The notes under the pieces were generated by a model. That model had not been told where the DNA came from, searched no databases, and saw only the letters and a list, made by a program, of their open reading frames with translations. From Cupriavidus necator (GTDB lineage Bacteria; Pseudomonadota; Gammaproteobacteria; Burkholderiales; Burkholderiaceae), in the NCBI GenBank assembly GCA_022041995.1, contig CP074390.1:1178001-1242000 (forward strand): DNA of 64,000 nucleotides, written 5' to 3'. This document shows positions 52,991 to 61,105 of this stretch, in pieces (position 1 is the stretch's first letter; each line of letters begins with the position of its first letter). Made by a program: the position numbers and the translations under genes.

Positions 52991-55285
52991 ATGAAGGCAG
53001 CCCCATTCCATTGCTTGCGCGAACTGCTCGTAGCGGCGGCCCTGGCGCTGGCTGCGGGCGCGGTCCTGGCCGCTGAGCCGGCCTCCATGCCGGCGGCGCC
53101 GGCCAATGAGCCGCCCGCGGACCAGGCCGCGGCGGCCACGCCGCAGCGGGCCGCAGGCGCGCGCCCCCGCATCTGCCTGGTGCTCTCGGGCGGCGGCGCG
53201 CGCGGCGCGGCACATATCGGCGTGCTCAAGGTGCTGGAGGCGATGCGCATCCCGGTCGACTGCATCGCCGGCACCAGCATGGGTTCACTGGTGGGGGGCG
53301 CCTATGCCACCGGCATGACGCCCGCCGAAATGGAGCGGCTGGTCGGCGGCCTGAGCACCGACAAGATCTTCAAGGAACGCCCGCCGCGCCAGGACCTGAC
53401 CATCCGGCGCAAGCAGGACGATTTCACCAACCTGCTCACGCCCGAGATCGGGGTGCAGGCCAGCGGCCTCTTGCTGCCCAAGGGCGCGGTCTCCGGCGTG
53501 CAGCTGGAGACCGTGCTGCGCCAGCTGGCCAACGCGCCCGGCTACCGTGACTTCGACCAGCTGCCGATTCCCTACCGCGCCGTCGCCACGGACCTGGTGG
53601 CGGGCACGCCGGTGGTGTTCAGCCAGGGCGAGCTGGCCAACGTGATGCGCGCCAGCATGTCAGTGCCGGGCGCGGTGGCGCCGGCCGAGTATGAGGGCCG
53701 GCTGCTGGTCGACGGCGGCCTGACCGACAACCTGCCGGTGGACGTGGCGCGCAAGATGGGCGCCGATATCGTGATCGCGGTGAACCTGGGCACGCCGCTG
53801 ATGAAGCGTGAGGAGCTGACCTCGATCATCGGCGTGACCGGCCAGATGCTCAATATCCTGACCGAGCAGAACGTGCGTGCGTCGCTGGCCTCGCTGCGGC
53901 CCACCGACGTGCTGATCGAGCCGGCGCTGGGCGATTTCTCCGCGACCGACTTCGACCACCTGCCGGCAACCATCCCCATCGGCGAAACCGCCGCGCGCAA
54001 GGCCGCCGACCGCCTCGCGCCGCTGGCGCTGCCGCCGGCGCAATATGCGCAACTGCGCGCCAGGCAACAGGCGGTGCAGCCGCCTGACACCCGCCCGGTC
54101 GATGAGATCCGGCTGGCGCCGCTGCAGCGCGTCAACCCGGACTACGCCACGGCGGTGATGGAAACCAAGCCGGGGCAGCCGGTCGACCAGGCCACGCTGG
54201 ACCAGGACATGCGCCGCCTGTTCGGCACCGGCGACTTCGAGCACGTCAACTACGGCCTCCTGGAAGAGCCGGGCAAGCGTGTGCTGGCGGTCAATGCGGT
54301 GGAGAAATCCTATGGTCCCGACTACCTGCGCTTCGGGCTCGGGCTGAGCTCGGATTTCCGCGGCGATGCCTACTTCAACCTGGTGGGCAGCTACCGGCGC
54401 ACCTGGCTCAATGCGCTTGGCGCCGAATGGCGCACCGATGCGCAGGTGGGCCAGACCACGTCGCTGATCAGTGAGTTCTACCAGCCTCTGGATACGCGCC
54501 AGTACTTCTTTATCGCGCCGCGCATCGAGCTGGAGCGGCGCCCGGTCAATGTCTTCCAGGGCAGCACGCGCATCGCCACCTATGACCTGCGCCGCTTTGA
54601 CATCGCGCTGGACGCGGGCAGCCAGTTCACCAAGTACGGCGAGTTGCGCGTGGGCGTGCAGACCGGCTCGGAACACGCCACCCTGAGCACCGGCCCTGAG
54701 TCGCTGTCGCCAGGTCCGGGCAATATCCGGCGCGGCGCCATCACCGGGCGGCTCTTGTTCGACCAGCTCGACAGCGTCGAATTCCCGCGCTTCGGCTATG
54801 CGGCCGGGCTGCGCATCTACGCCTCGCAGCCGGGGCTGGGTGCCGACCAGGCTTATGTCAAAGCACAGGCGGACGGCATCTATGCCCACTCGTTCGGCGA
54901 CCACACGTTCTCGCTGGGCTTCAAGGTTGGCAGCAATCTCGGCGGCAAGCCGCTGCCGCGCTATGACCTGTTCCAGTGGGGCGGCTTCCTGCAGCAATCC
55001 GGTTATGCCACCGGGCAGCTGCTGGGCGGCAACCTGCAGTTTGCGCGGCTGGTGTACTACAACAAGCTGGCGCGCCAGACCCTGCTGCAAGGCGTGTATG
55101 CAGGCTTTTCGCTGGAGACGGGCCGCGTCGGCGACCCGCTGGTGCCGGGGAGCCCGACCGGGCTGCTCAAATCCGGCTCGGTCTTCCTGGCGCTGGACAG
55201 TCCGCTGGGCCCGCTATACCTGGCCTATGGACGCGCCGCCGCAGGCACATACAGCTTCTACCTGTACCTGGGCAAACCCTTCTGA
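52991..55285 (+). CDS. PlpD-like patatin phospholipase autotransporter (type Vd secretion)
   Basis: A 764-residue outer-membrane protein. The signal peptide is about 1-28 (ELLVAAALALAAGAVLAAEP). The patatin domain (about 58-350) has oxyanion motif SGGGARGAAHIG (66-77), nucleophile GTSMG with S96, and catalytic D241 in VDGGLTDNLP. A POTRA-like segment (about 370-450) is followed by a 16-strand BamA/TpsB-like barrel ending YLYLGKPF with terminal Phe. This is the layout of Pseudomonas PlpD, which exports its own phospholipase A1. The start ATG at 52991 is chosen over an in-frame ATG 18 bp upstream since it gives a better signal peptide. Confidence 0.9.
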   Translation: MKAAPFHCLRELLVAAALALAAGAVLAAEPASMPAAPANEPPADQAAAATPQRAAGARPRICLVLSGGGARGAAHIGVLKVLEAMRIPVDCIAGTSMGSLVGGAYATGMTPAEMERLVGGLSTDKIFKERPPRQDLTIRRKQDDFTNLLTPEIGVQASGLLLPKGAVSGVQLETVLRQLANAPGYRDFDQLPIPYRAVATDLVAGTPVVFSQGELANVMRASMSVPGAVAPAEYEGRLLVDGGLTDNLPVDVARKMGADIVIAVNLGTPLMKREELTSIIGVTGQMLNILTEQNVRASLASLRPTDVLIEPALGDFSATDFDHLPATIPIGETAARKAADRLAPLALPPAQYAQLRARQQAVQPPDTRPVDEIRLAPLQRVNPDYATAVMETKPGQPVDQATLDQDMRRLFGTGDFEHVNYGLLEEPGKRVLAVNAVEKSYGPDYLRFGLGLSSDFRGDAYFNLVGSYRRTWLNALGAEWRTDAQVGQTTSLISEFYQPLDTRQYFFIAPRIELERRPVNVFQGSTRIATYDLRRFDIALDAGSQFTKYGELRVGVQTGSEHATLSTGPESLSPGPGNIRRGAITGRLLFDQLDSVEFPRFGYAAGLRIYASQPGLGADQAYVKAQADGIYAHSFGDHTFSLGFKVGSNLGGKPLPRYDLFQWGGFLQQSGYATGQLLGGNLQFARLVYYNKLARQTLLQGVYAGFSLETGRVGDPLVPGSPTGLLKSGSVFLALDSPLGPLYLAYGRAAAGTYSFYLYLGKPF

Positions 55286-55365
55286 GCCGGCCAGCATAAG
55301 CGCCCACCAAATGTGAACCCGCCGTACCCTACCAAAGTTGTATGTAATGTCTTAATTCAAATGTC

Positions 55366-55371
55366 TATACT
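55366..55371 (+). promoter_or_regulatory. Possible -10 box ahead of the terminator at 55415
   Basis: TATACT in a local AT-rich stretch (TTAATTCAAATGTCTATACTTTT in two parts). The -35 is weak. If real, a transcript would start near 55378 and end at the terminator about 65 bases later, or read through into yeeE. Confidence 0.4.
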
Positions 55372-55414
55372 TTTTCCGTCACCAAGACCCCCTCTTGAAT
55401 GACGACCTTCCCCG

Positions 55415-55445
55415 GTCGCCGCTCCCCAGCGGCGACTTTTTTTTT
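55415..55445 (+). terminator. Strong intrinsic terminator
   Basis: GTCGCCGCT-CCCC-AGCGGCGAC forms a 9-bp perfect stem, followed by nine T. It lies 130 bp after the PlpD stop and 86 bp before the yeeE start. An alternative hairpin CGACC-GGTCG (55403-55418) uses the first bases of the stem and would compete with it, a layout of transcription attenuators. Confidence 0.88.
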
Positions 55446-55530
55446 GGGCGCCCGCCTGGCATGCGGCGCCTATAATCCGGCCCTCGGGCTGCACTTGCGG
55501 CCGCTCCGCGCCCTTTCGCGCGCCTCCCCC

Positions 55531-55965
55531 ATGCAGATTGATTTGACACATTTCACGCCGTGGCTGTCGCTGGCCGGCGGGCTGGTCATCGGCCTCGCGG
55601 CGGCGCTGATGATCCTGGGTCTCGGCCGCATTGCCGGGATCAGCGGCATTGTCGGCGGCCTGCTCAAGCTGCCGCACGGCGACACCGCGTGGCGCGCCGC
55701 CTTTGTGATCGGGCTGTTGCTGGCGCCGTGGCTGGCGCGCGCGTTCGACGCCATGCCCGCGGCTCAGATCGATGCCGGCTGGGGCGAGGTGCTGGCGGCG
55801 GGGCTGCTGGTAGGCATCGGCACGCGCTACGCCGGCGGCTGCACTAGCGGACACGGCGTGTGCGGCCTGTCGCGGGGCTCGGTGCGCTCGCTGGCCGCCA
55901 CGCTGACCTTCATGGCGGCGGGCTTCCTGACGGTGCTGGTGCAGCGCCATTGGCTGGGAGGCTGA
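55531..55965 (+). CDS. YeeE/YedE-family sulfur-transport-like membrane protein
   Basis: A 144-residue membrane protein from the ATG at 55531, with about four helices. RYAGGCTSGHGVCGLSRGSV carries the family Cys motif (GGCTSGHG) that in the homologue TsuA takes part in thiosulfate uptake. Half-length form: it pairs with the next gene to make one transporter (PmpA/PmpB type). A strong terminator precedes it. An earlier start at 55399 would translate across that terminator stem and is rejected. Confidence 0.88.
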   Translation: MQIDLTHFTPWLSLAGGLVIGLAAALMILGLGRIAGISGIVGGLLKLPHGDTAWRAAFVIGLLLAPWLARAFDAMPAAQIDAGWGEVLAAGLLVGIGTRYAGGCTSGHGVCGLSRGSVRSLAATLTFMAAGFLTVLVQRHWLGG

Positions 55966-55968
55966 CCG

Positions 55969-56385
55969 ATGGGCACGCTCTTCTCATTGCTGGCCGGGCT
56001 GGTGTTCGGCATCGGCCTGATCCTCTCCGGCATGGCCAACCCGGCCAAGGTGCTGGGTTTTCTCGACCTGGCCGGCGCCTGGGACCCGTCGCTGGCCTTT
56101 GTCATGGCCGGCGGGATCCTGGTGGGGGTAGTGGCCTTCGCACTGGCGCGCCGGCGCCAGCGCTCCTGGCTGGGGCTGCCGATGCAGTGGCCGGCGCTGG
56201 CCGCGGTCACGCCGCGGCTGGTGCTGGGCAGCGCGGCGTTCGGCGTGGGCTGGGGCCTGGCGGGCTTCTGCCCGGGCCCGGCGCTGGTGGCGCTGGGTGC
56301 CGGCTATGCCAAGGCCTGGGGCTTTGTCGGCGCCATGCTGGCAGGCATGGCGCTCTATGAGATCGCGCAGCGGCGCGGACGTTGA
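55969..56385 (+). CDS. YeeE/YedE-family (DUF6691) partner membrane protein
   Basis: A 138-residue membrane protein, 3 bp after the partner gene. Four helices; LLAGLVFGIGLILSGMANPA, KVLGFLDLAGAWDPSLAFVM and GWGLAGFCPGPALVALGAGY are typical. The FCPGPA motif holds the partner Cys. Together with the first gene it should form a full-length YeeE-like channel for a sulfur compound. Confidence 0.88.
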   Translation: MGTLFSLLAGLVFGIGLILSGMANPAKVLGFLDLAGAWDPSLAFVMAGGILVGVVAFALARRRQRSWLGLPMQWPALAAVTPRLVLGSAAFGVGWGLAGFCPGPALVALGAGYAKAWGFVGAMLAGMALYEIAQRRGR

Positions 56386-56514
56386 TGCAGTGCAGCATCC
56401 GGCGCTCGTGCCGTGCGGGTTATGCGCGAATGCAGCAAAGGCTGGCCCCTGGCGGCCAGCCGGTTTAAGATTGCGCGATTATCGGACAACAAGCCCCAGG
56501 CAACACACCTCCCA

Positions 56515-57363
56515 ATGGATGTCCTCCGCCCCCTCGGTTTTGGCCATGCACAGGCCGACACCGTCCGCGTTGCCCGGCCCCAGGCCGAGCTGCTCGCCAG
56601 TTTTGCCGGCGATCCCAACTTCATGCTGTCGCTGGCGCGCGGGCTGACCGTGCTGGAGGCCTTCTCGGAACGCAAGCGCCCGCTGACGATCTCGCAGGTG
56701 GCGCAGCGCACGCAGCTGTCGCGCGCCTCGGTGCGCCGCTGCCTCTATACGCTGGAACAGCTCGGCTACGTCAGCCAGCAGGACGGGCAGTTTGCGCTGC
56801 GACCGCGCGTGCTGCACCTGGGCCACGCCTATTTCTCGTCGACCTCGCTGGTGTCTCTGGCGCAGCCGATCCTGGACAACCTGAGCGCGCGCATCCACGA
56901 GACCTGCGCGCTGGCGATCCTGGACGGCACCGACATCCTGTACCTGGTGCGCTCCGAAGTGCAGCGGGTGCTGAACTATTCGCTCGGCATGGGCAGCCGC
57001 CTGCCAGCCTACTGCACCTCCAACGGCCGGCTGCTGCTGGCGCACCAGCCCGCCACGGTGCTGGACGGCTTCTTCGAGCATGCCGAGCTGCGCCCGCGCA
57101 CGCTGCAGACCAAGGTCTCGCGCCAGGAGCTGGAAGCGTGCTTCGAGCGCGCCCGCGAAGTGGACTACGTGATCGTCGATGAAGAGCTGGAACCGGGCCT
57201 GCGCGCAATGGCCGTGCCGGTGCGCTCGGCCTCGGGCATCGTGCTGGCGGGGCTGAGCGTGAGCGTGCGCGCCGCGCGTGTCTCCGAAGCGGAGATGATC
57301 TCGCGGCTGCTGCCGCCGATACGCGAAGCCGCAGCGGCAATCGGCCGGCTGATCGGCTCCTGA
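56515..57363 (+). CDS. IclR-family transcriptional regulator (PcaR/PobR type)
   Basis: A 282-residue regulator. The HTH (about 45-105) has SLARGLTVLEAFSERKRPLT and RTQLSRASVRRCLYTLEQLG; the effector part has YLVRSEVQRVLNYSLGMGSR, LPAYCTSNGRLLLAHQP and VDEELEPGLRAMAVPVRSAS. This resembles PcaR, which senses beta-ketoadipate. The ATG at 56515 has only a weak ribosome site; an earlier start at 56413 cannot be excluded. No aromatic-degradation genes lie next to it. Confidence 0.87.
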   Translation: MDVLRPLGFGHAQADTVRVARPQAELLASFAGDPNFMLSLARGLTVLEAFSERKRPLTISQVAQRTQLSRASVRRCLYTLEQLGYVSQQDGQFALRPRVLHLGHAYFSSTSLVSLAQPILDNLSARIHETCALAILDGTDILYLVRSEVQRVLNYSLGMGSRLPAYCTSNGRLLLAHQPATVLDGFFEHAELRPRTLQTKVSRQELEACFERAREVDYVIVDEELEPGLRAMAVPVRSASGIVLAGLSVSVRAARVSEAEMISRLLPPIREAAAAIGRLIGS

Positions 57364-57366
57364 TTA

Positions 57367-57424
57367 CCGCTGACTGGTCCGCTGACTGGTCCGCTGACTG
57401 GTCCGCTGACTGGTCCGCTGACTA
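57367..57424. repeat. 12-bp tandem repeat
   Basis: CCGCTGACTGGT occurs four times in a row (57367-57414) and is followed by a 10-base partial copy. It fills the gap between the IclR stop and the convergent PilZ gene stop. The repeat is three codons long, but no translated frame needs it. Confidence 0.92.
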
Positions 57425-57450
57425 CCCGCGCAGCGGCGCGGTACGGTGCA

Positions 57451-58224
57451 TCAACCCCGGTGCGCCAGTTCCAGCGCAAATACCAGCCGCTGCAGGAAGT
57501 TCTCCATGCGCCCGTCCGGATGGATGAAGGCGCAGCCGAAATGGTGGATGGCGCTGTCGTCATGGCCCACCAGCCAGTGGCCAACCACCTGCAGGTCCAG
57601 CTCAAGCTTGCCCAGCTCGCGGAAGTCCAGCCGGCACTTGCCGACCGTGGTGCCGACCGGCAGGTGCTCTGCCGAGACCGTCTTCGAGCGCAGCCCCACG
57701 CCCGACAGCGACAGGTCGGCGATATCGAGCCCCAGCACGGTCTTGTCCGACATGTGGATCTCGCAGCGGTAGCCCCTGGTCACCAGCGTGCGCGCGCGGA
57801 AATGGCGGCGGCGCTGGAAGTGATAGAGCTTCTCCGGGAATTCGACGACAAAGGCCGGGCCTTCCTCATAGCGCGTGGCGGCCGGCTGGCCCACCATGAA
57901 GTTGACCGGCACGCCGCGCAGCAGCCCCGAGAAGGCGTTCTCCTCCGAGGTCATCAGCGACATCCGCTCGGGCTCCGTATTGCACCAGTCGAACACGAAG
58001 GTGCGGTTGACCGGGTCGACGTGCAGCACCGACGTGACGAACTGGTGCCCGGTGCGGGTGCGCACGCTCAGCATGCACTTCTGCCAGGACAGGTCGCGCA
58101 GCACGGTGCCGATCTGCGAGTTGTGCGTCAGGCGGTAACGTTCATCCGCCGGCTCAATGCCGGATTCGGCGTCGTTGTCGGCTGGCCCGGAGGCATCGTG
58201 CTGATTCATGGATTCACGCAACAT
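57451..58224 (-). CDS. PilZ-domain flagellar brake protein (YcgR type)
   Basis: A 257-residue cyclic-di-GMP effector. The N-terminal YcgR domain (about 25-130; YRLTHNSQIGTVLRDLSWQK) is followed by PilZ (about 135-250) with the binding motif RRRHFRAR and DLSLSGVGL (RxxxR and [DN]xSxxG), so c-di-GMP should bind. YcgR proteins slow the flagellar motor. The start is either 58224 or an ATG 15 bp downstream (58209); neither has a strong ribosome site. Confidence 0.88.
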   Translation of the reverse strand: MLRESMNQHDASGPADNDAESGIEPADERYRLTHNSQIGTVLRDLSWQKCMLSVRTRTGHQFVTSVLHVDPVNRTFVFDWCNTEPERMSLMTSEENAFSGLLRGVPVNFMVGQPAATRYEEGPAFVVEFPEKLYHFQRRRHFRARTLVTRGYRCEIHMSDKTVLGLDIADLSLSGVGLRSKTVSAEHLPVGTTVGKCRLDFRELGKLELDLQVVGHWLVGHDDSAIHHFGCAFIHPDGRMENFLQRLVFALELAHRG

Positions 58225-58383
58225 CTGGAGTGGCTGGGAGCGCCGGGTACGGGGGCTTCGGCCTGCCGGCCGCGCGCATGTTAAGCGCGTGCCCCAATGC
58301 CCGGCAAGACTCATGCTCTCACTTCGGCAGATTTGTGGCAGAACTTGAGCACAGACTTCCGGGGGGTAGCGCGCACGCCGCTT

Positions 58384-59276
58384 TCAGGCGTCCGGGGGCG
58401 ACGGCGGCGGCGCCGCAAGCGTTGCCTGCGCCTCTTCGCGCAACCACGCCAGCAGCACCAGCCGGCGCGTGTCGTGTTCAAACGGCGCGGGTGACAACAG
58501 ATGATAGGCCGATCCGTCGGCCACAAAACCGAACGGCGCGGCCAGCCGGCCATCGGCGATCTCATCAGCGGCCATCAGCTGCGAGGCCATGGCCCAGCCC
58601 AGCCCCGCGGCGGCTGCCTGCAGGCTGAGGTAGAAGTGTTCGTACCAGGCGTCCCCGTCGCACTGCACGACCGGGGCGGCGTCGCCGCGCGCCGCCTGCC
58701 AGCGCTGCCATGCCTCGGGCCGCGTGCGCGTATGCAGCCGCGCCGGGACCGTGGCCGCCCCTGCGCAAGCTGCGGCCGGCACACCGGCCCCACCCGTTCC
58801 TGTGCCACCTCGCGCGCGTGCCAGCGCGCATCGAAGGCAAAGTCATTGCGCCGCAGTGCCAGGTCGGCGCCGCTGCGGGTGAAGTCGATCGGCCCGCCCG
58901 CGGCCATCAGGTGCAGCGGGATATCGGCATGGCGCGCGGCAAAGCGCGGCAGCCGCGGGATCAGCCAGCGCATGGCGATGGTTGGCTCGCATGACAGCAC
59001 CAGCGCTCGGCCCGGCGGCTGCGTGCGAATGCGCGCGGCGGCGCCGGCCAGCACCTCCATCGATTGCGTGGACGCCGCGAACAGCGTGCGCCCCGCCTCG
59101 GTCAGGAAGACCCCGCGGTTGCGCCGCTCGAACAGCGCCACGCCCAGCGTGTCCTCCAGCTGGCGGATCTGCCGGCTGACCGCGCCATGGGTCAGGTGCA
59201 GTTCCTCCGCCGCCCGGACAAAGCTTTCGTGGCGCGCCGCGGCCTCGAAGAATCGGATCCAGCCCAGCCAATGCAT
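58384..59276 (-). pseudogene. LysR-family regulator (GcvA type), frameshifted by one missing base
   Basis: The N-terminal part (HWLGWIRFFEAAARHESFVR, HLTHGAVSRQIRQLEDTLG) and sensor part (RALVLSCEPTIAMRWLIPRL) are in one frame to VGPVCRPQLAQG; the rest (TVPARLHTRTRPEAWQRW, WYEHFYLSLQAAAAGLGWAM) is in another. Adding one base to the CCCC run at 58758-58761 restores a normal protein of about 297 residues. It is divergent from the LysE exporter gene, which it would control. Likely a sequence error rather than decay. Confidence 0.83.
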
Positions 59277-59408
59277 CAGTCAGTTTTTCTCACGTAATTG
59301 CGCGAGTATATATCGGTTGTGATAGGGCTTTCCGGCACGCAGAATTGGGTACGCCCGGATCGCACGATGTGGCGATCTCCGTATAACTGCAACGTAACCT
59401 GACAGAAA

Positions 59409-60032
59409 ATGCCCTCAATCGCCGAATCCCTGGCGGTCGCCGCCGTGACCGTGCTGGCCGTTGTCAGTCCGGGCCCGGACTTCGCCATGGTCACCCGCAA
59501 CAGCTACCTGTACGGCCGCCGCGCCGGCCTGCTCAGCGCGCTCGGAATCGCGCTGGGGGTGCAGGTGCATGTGCTCTATACGATGTTTGGGGTGGCGCTG
59601 CTGATGGCCCATGCGCACAGCGTGCTGACGGCGGTGAAGATGCTGGGCGCGGCCTACCTCGTGTGGATCGGCATCCAGACGCTGCGCAACCGCGAGGCGC
59701 TGGCAGTAGATCTGCAAGGTGCGCGCACGCTGCGGCCGTGGGCGGCGCTGCGCATGGGCTTCCTGACCAATGCGCTGAACCCGAAGACCACGCTGTTCGT
59801 GGTCAGCACCTACACCCAGGTCGTCGATGCGCACACGCCGGTGCCGGTGCAATGGGCCTATGGCGGATTCATGTCGGTGGCGCACCTGGCGTGGTTCAGC
59901 CTGGTGGCGTGCGTGTTCACCGCGCCGGCGCTGCGCGCGGCGATGCTGCGGCGCCAGCGGCTGCTGGACCGCACCATCGGCTCGGCCTTGTGCGGGCTGG
60001 GCGTGGCGCTGGGGCTCAGCAACCTGGCGTAG
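59409..60032 (+). CDS. LysE/RhtB-family amino-acid exporter
   Basis: A 207-residue inner-membrane protein with six predicted helices. VVSPGPDFAMVTRNSYLYGR (PGP motif), AAYLVWIGIQTLRNR, and GFLTNALNPKTTLFVVSTYT (NPK motif) are the family signatures. It should export an amino acid or homoserine lactone-like compound. It is divergent from the LysR gene. Its last 17 bases overlap the convergent thpR gene. Confidence 0.92.
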   Translation: MPSIAESLAVAAVTVLAVVSPGPDFAMVTRNSYLYGRRAGLLSALGIALGVQVHVLYTMFGVALLMAHAHSVLTAVKMLGAAYLVWIGIQTLRNREALAVDLQGARTLRPWAALRMGFLTNALNPKTTLFVVSTYTQVVDAHTPVPVQWAYGGFMSVAHLAWFSLVACVFTAPALRAAMLRRQRLLDRTIGSALCGLGVALGLSNLA

Positions 60033-60585
60033 GGCCAGCCTGCGTCAGTGGCCAGGCCTGGCGCACGAGATGCTGGGGGCCTTGCGGGCCGAGCCGGCTT
60101 TCGAACAGCACCAGTCGCTGCACGTGCCAAGGCTCGCCGGCCAGCGTGCGGTGCGTATCGAGCCAGACGCGCAGCACGCTCTCCGGCACGGACGGCTTGC
60201 AGCGCGCCAGCGTCAGGTGCGGATGAAAACGCCGCCGCTCCGGGGTAATGCCCGCGGCCTCGGCCAGCGCCTGCCCGACCTCAGCGTGCAGGGCGCGCAG
60301 CGCGTCCAGGCCGGGACCCGGCGCCAGGCCTGCCCACAGCACCGACCCCTGGCCGCTGCGAAAGCGCCCGGTACCGGCCGCCTGAAGCAAGAAGGCAGGC
60401 GCGTGGATGCGGTCGAGCGCGGCCCCCAGCGCTACGCCAGCCACGTTGCACTCGCCCAGGAAGTGCAGGGTCAGGTGGACCTGCTCTGGCGCTGCCGGCC
60501 GCACGCCGTGTGCGGGCGGCAGGGTCGACAACAGCCATGCCGCCTGCCCGGGCGGGACTTCCACGGCAATGAACAGGCGCGGCAT
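60016..60585 (-). CDS. thpR: RNA 2',3'-cyclic phosphodiesterase
   Basis: A 189-residue 2H phosphoesterase. The two catalytic HxTx motifs are HLTLHFLG and HPHLTLARCK. It opens 2',3'-cyclic phosphate ends of RNA and was first described as a 2'-5' RNA ligase. The start RLFIAVEVPPGQAAWLLSTL is typical. It is 19 bp downstream of the ogt gene on the same strand and may be co-transcribed. Confidence 0.92.
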   Translation of the reverse strand: MPRLFIAVEVPPGQAAWLLSTLPPAHGVRPAAPEQVHLTLHFLGECNVAGVALGAALDRIHAPAFLLQAAGTGRFRSGQGSVLWAGLAPGPGLDALRALHAEVGQALAEAAGITPERRRFHPHLTLARCKPSVPESVLRVWLDTHRTLAGEPWHVQRLVLFESRLGPQGPQHLVRQAWPLTQAGPTPGC

Positions 60586-60604
60586 GGCAGCGCAGCCGGC
60601 GCGA

Positions 60605-61105
60605 TCAGCCTGGCGTGGTGCCGACGCCTTCGCGTTGCAGCAAGGCGCGCTTGCGGTCGATGCCGCCGGCGTAGCCGGTCAGCGCGCCGGCACTGCCCAG
60701 CACGCGATGGCAGGGCACGATCACCGACAGCGGGTTGCGTCCCACCGCGCCGCCGACTGCGCGCGCATGCGCGGGCGGCAGGCCCAGGGTGCGGGCCAGT
60801 TGGCCGTACGATGCGGTCTCGCCGCAGGGGATGGCCAGCAGCGCCTCCCACACGCGCTGCTGGAACGGGCTGCCGGCAAAGCGCACCGGCACGGTGAAGG
60901 TATCGCGGCGGCCGGCGAAATATTCGGCCAGTTCCGACGCGGCGCGGTCGAGCACGGCGGCATCGGCCGGCGGCACGTCGCGGCTGTCGGCGATGTCCGC
61001 GGGGTGGTATTTCTGCCCCGCGAAGAACAGGCCGGTCAGGTGTGCGCCTTGCGCGCGCAGCAGGATGGTCCCGAGCGGGCTGTCGATATGGCGATAGCTG
61101 GTCAT
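60605..61105 (-). CDS. ogt: Methylated-DNA-protein-cysteine S-methyltransferase
   Basis: A 166-residue suicide DNA-repair protein that takes methyl groups from O6-methylguanine. Active site VIVPCHRVLGSAG with C132, helix-turn-helix GETASYGQLARTLGLPPAHA, and FQQRVWEALLAIPCG. It overlaps the Ada-AlkA gene by 4 bases (ATGA at 61102), so both repair proteins are made together, as in the adaptive response to alkylation. Confidence 0.95.
   Translation of the reverse strand: MTSYRHIDSPLGTILLRAQGAHLTGLFFAGQKYHPADIADSRDVPPADAAVLDRAASELAEYFAGRRDTFTVPVRFAGSPFQQRVWEALLAIPCGETASYGQLARTLGLPPAHARAVGGAVGRNPLSVIVPCHRVLGSAGALTGYAGGIDRKRALLQREGVGTTPG

Noticed and set aside
57165..57605. VSGP-repeat protein on the minus strand across the 12-bp repeat
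   Set aside because: It overlaps the well-supported IclR gene and PilZ gene end in antisense or another frame; the peptide repeat is just the DNA repeat read through.
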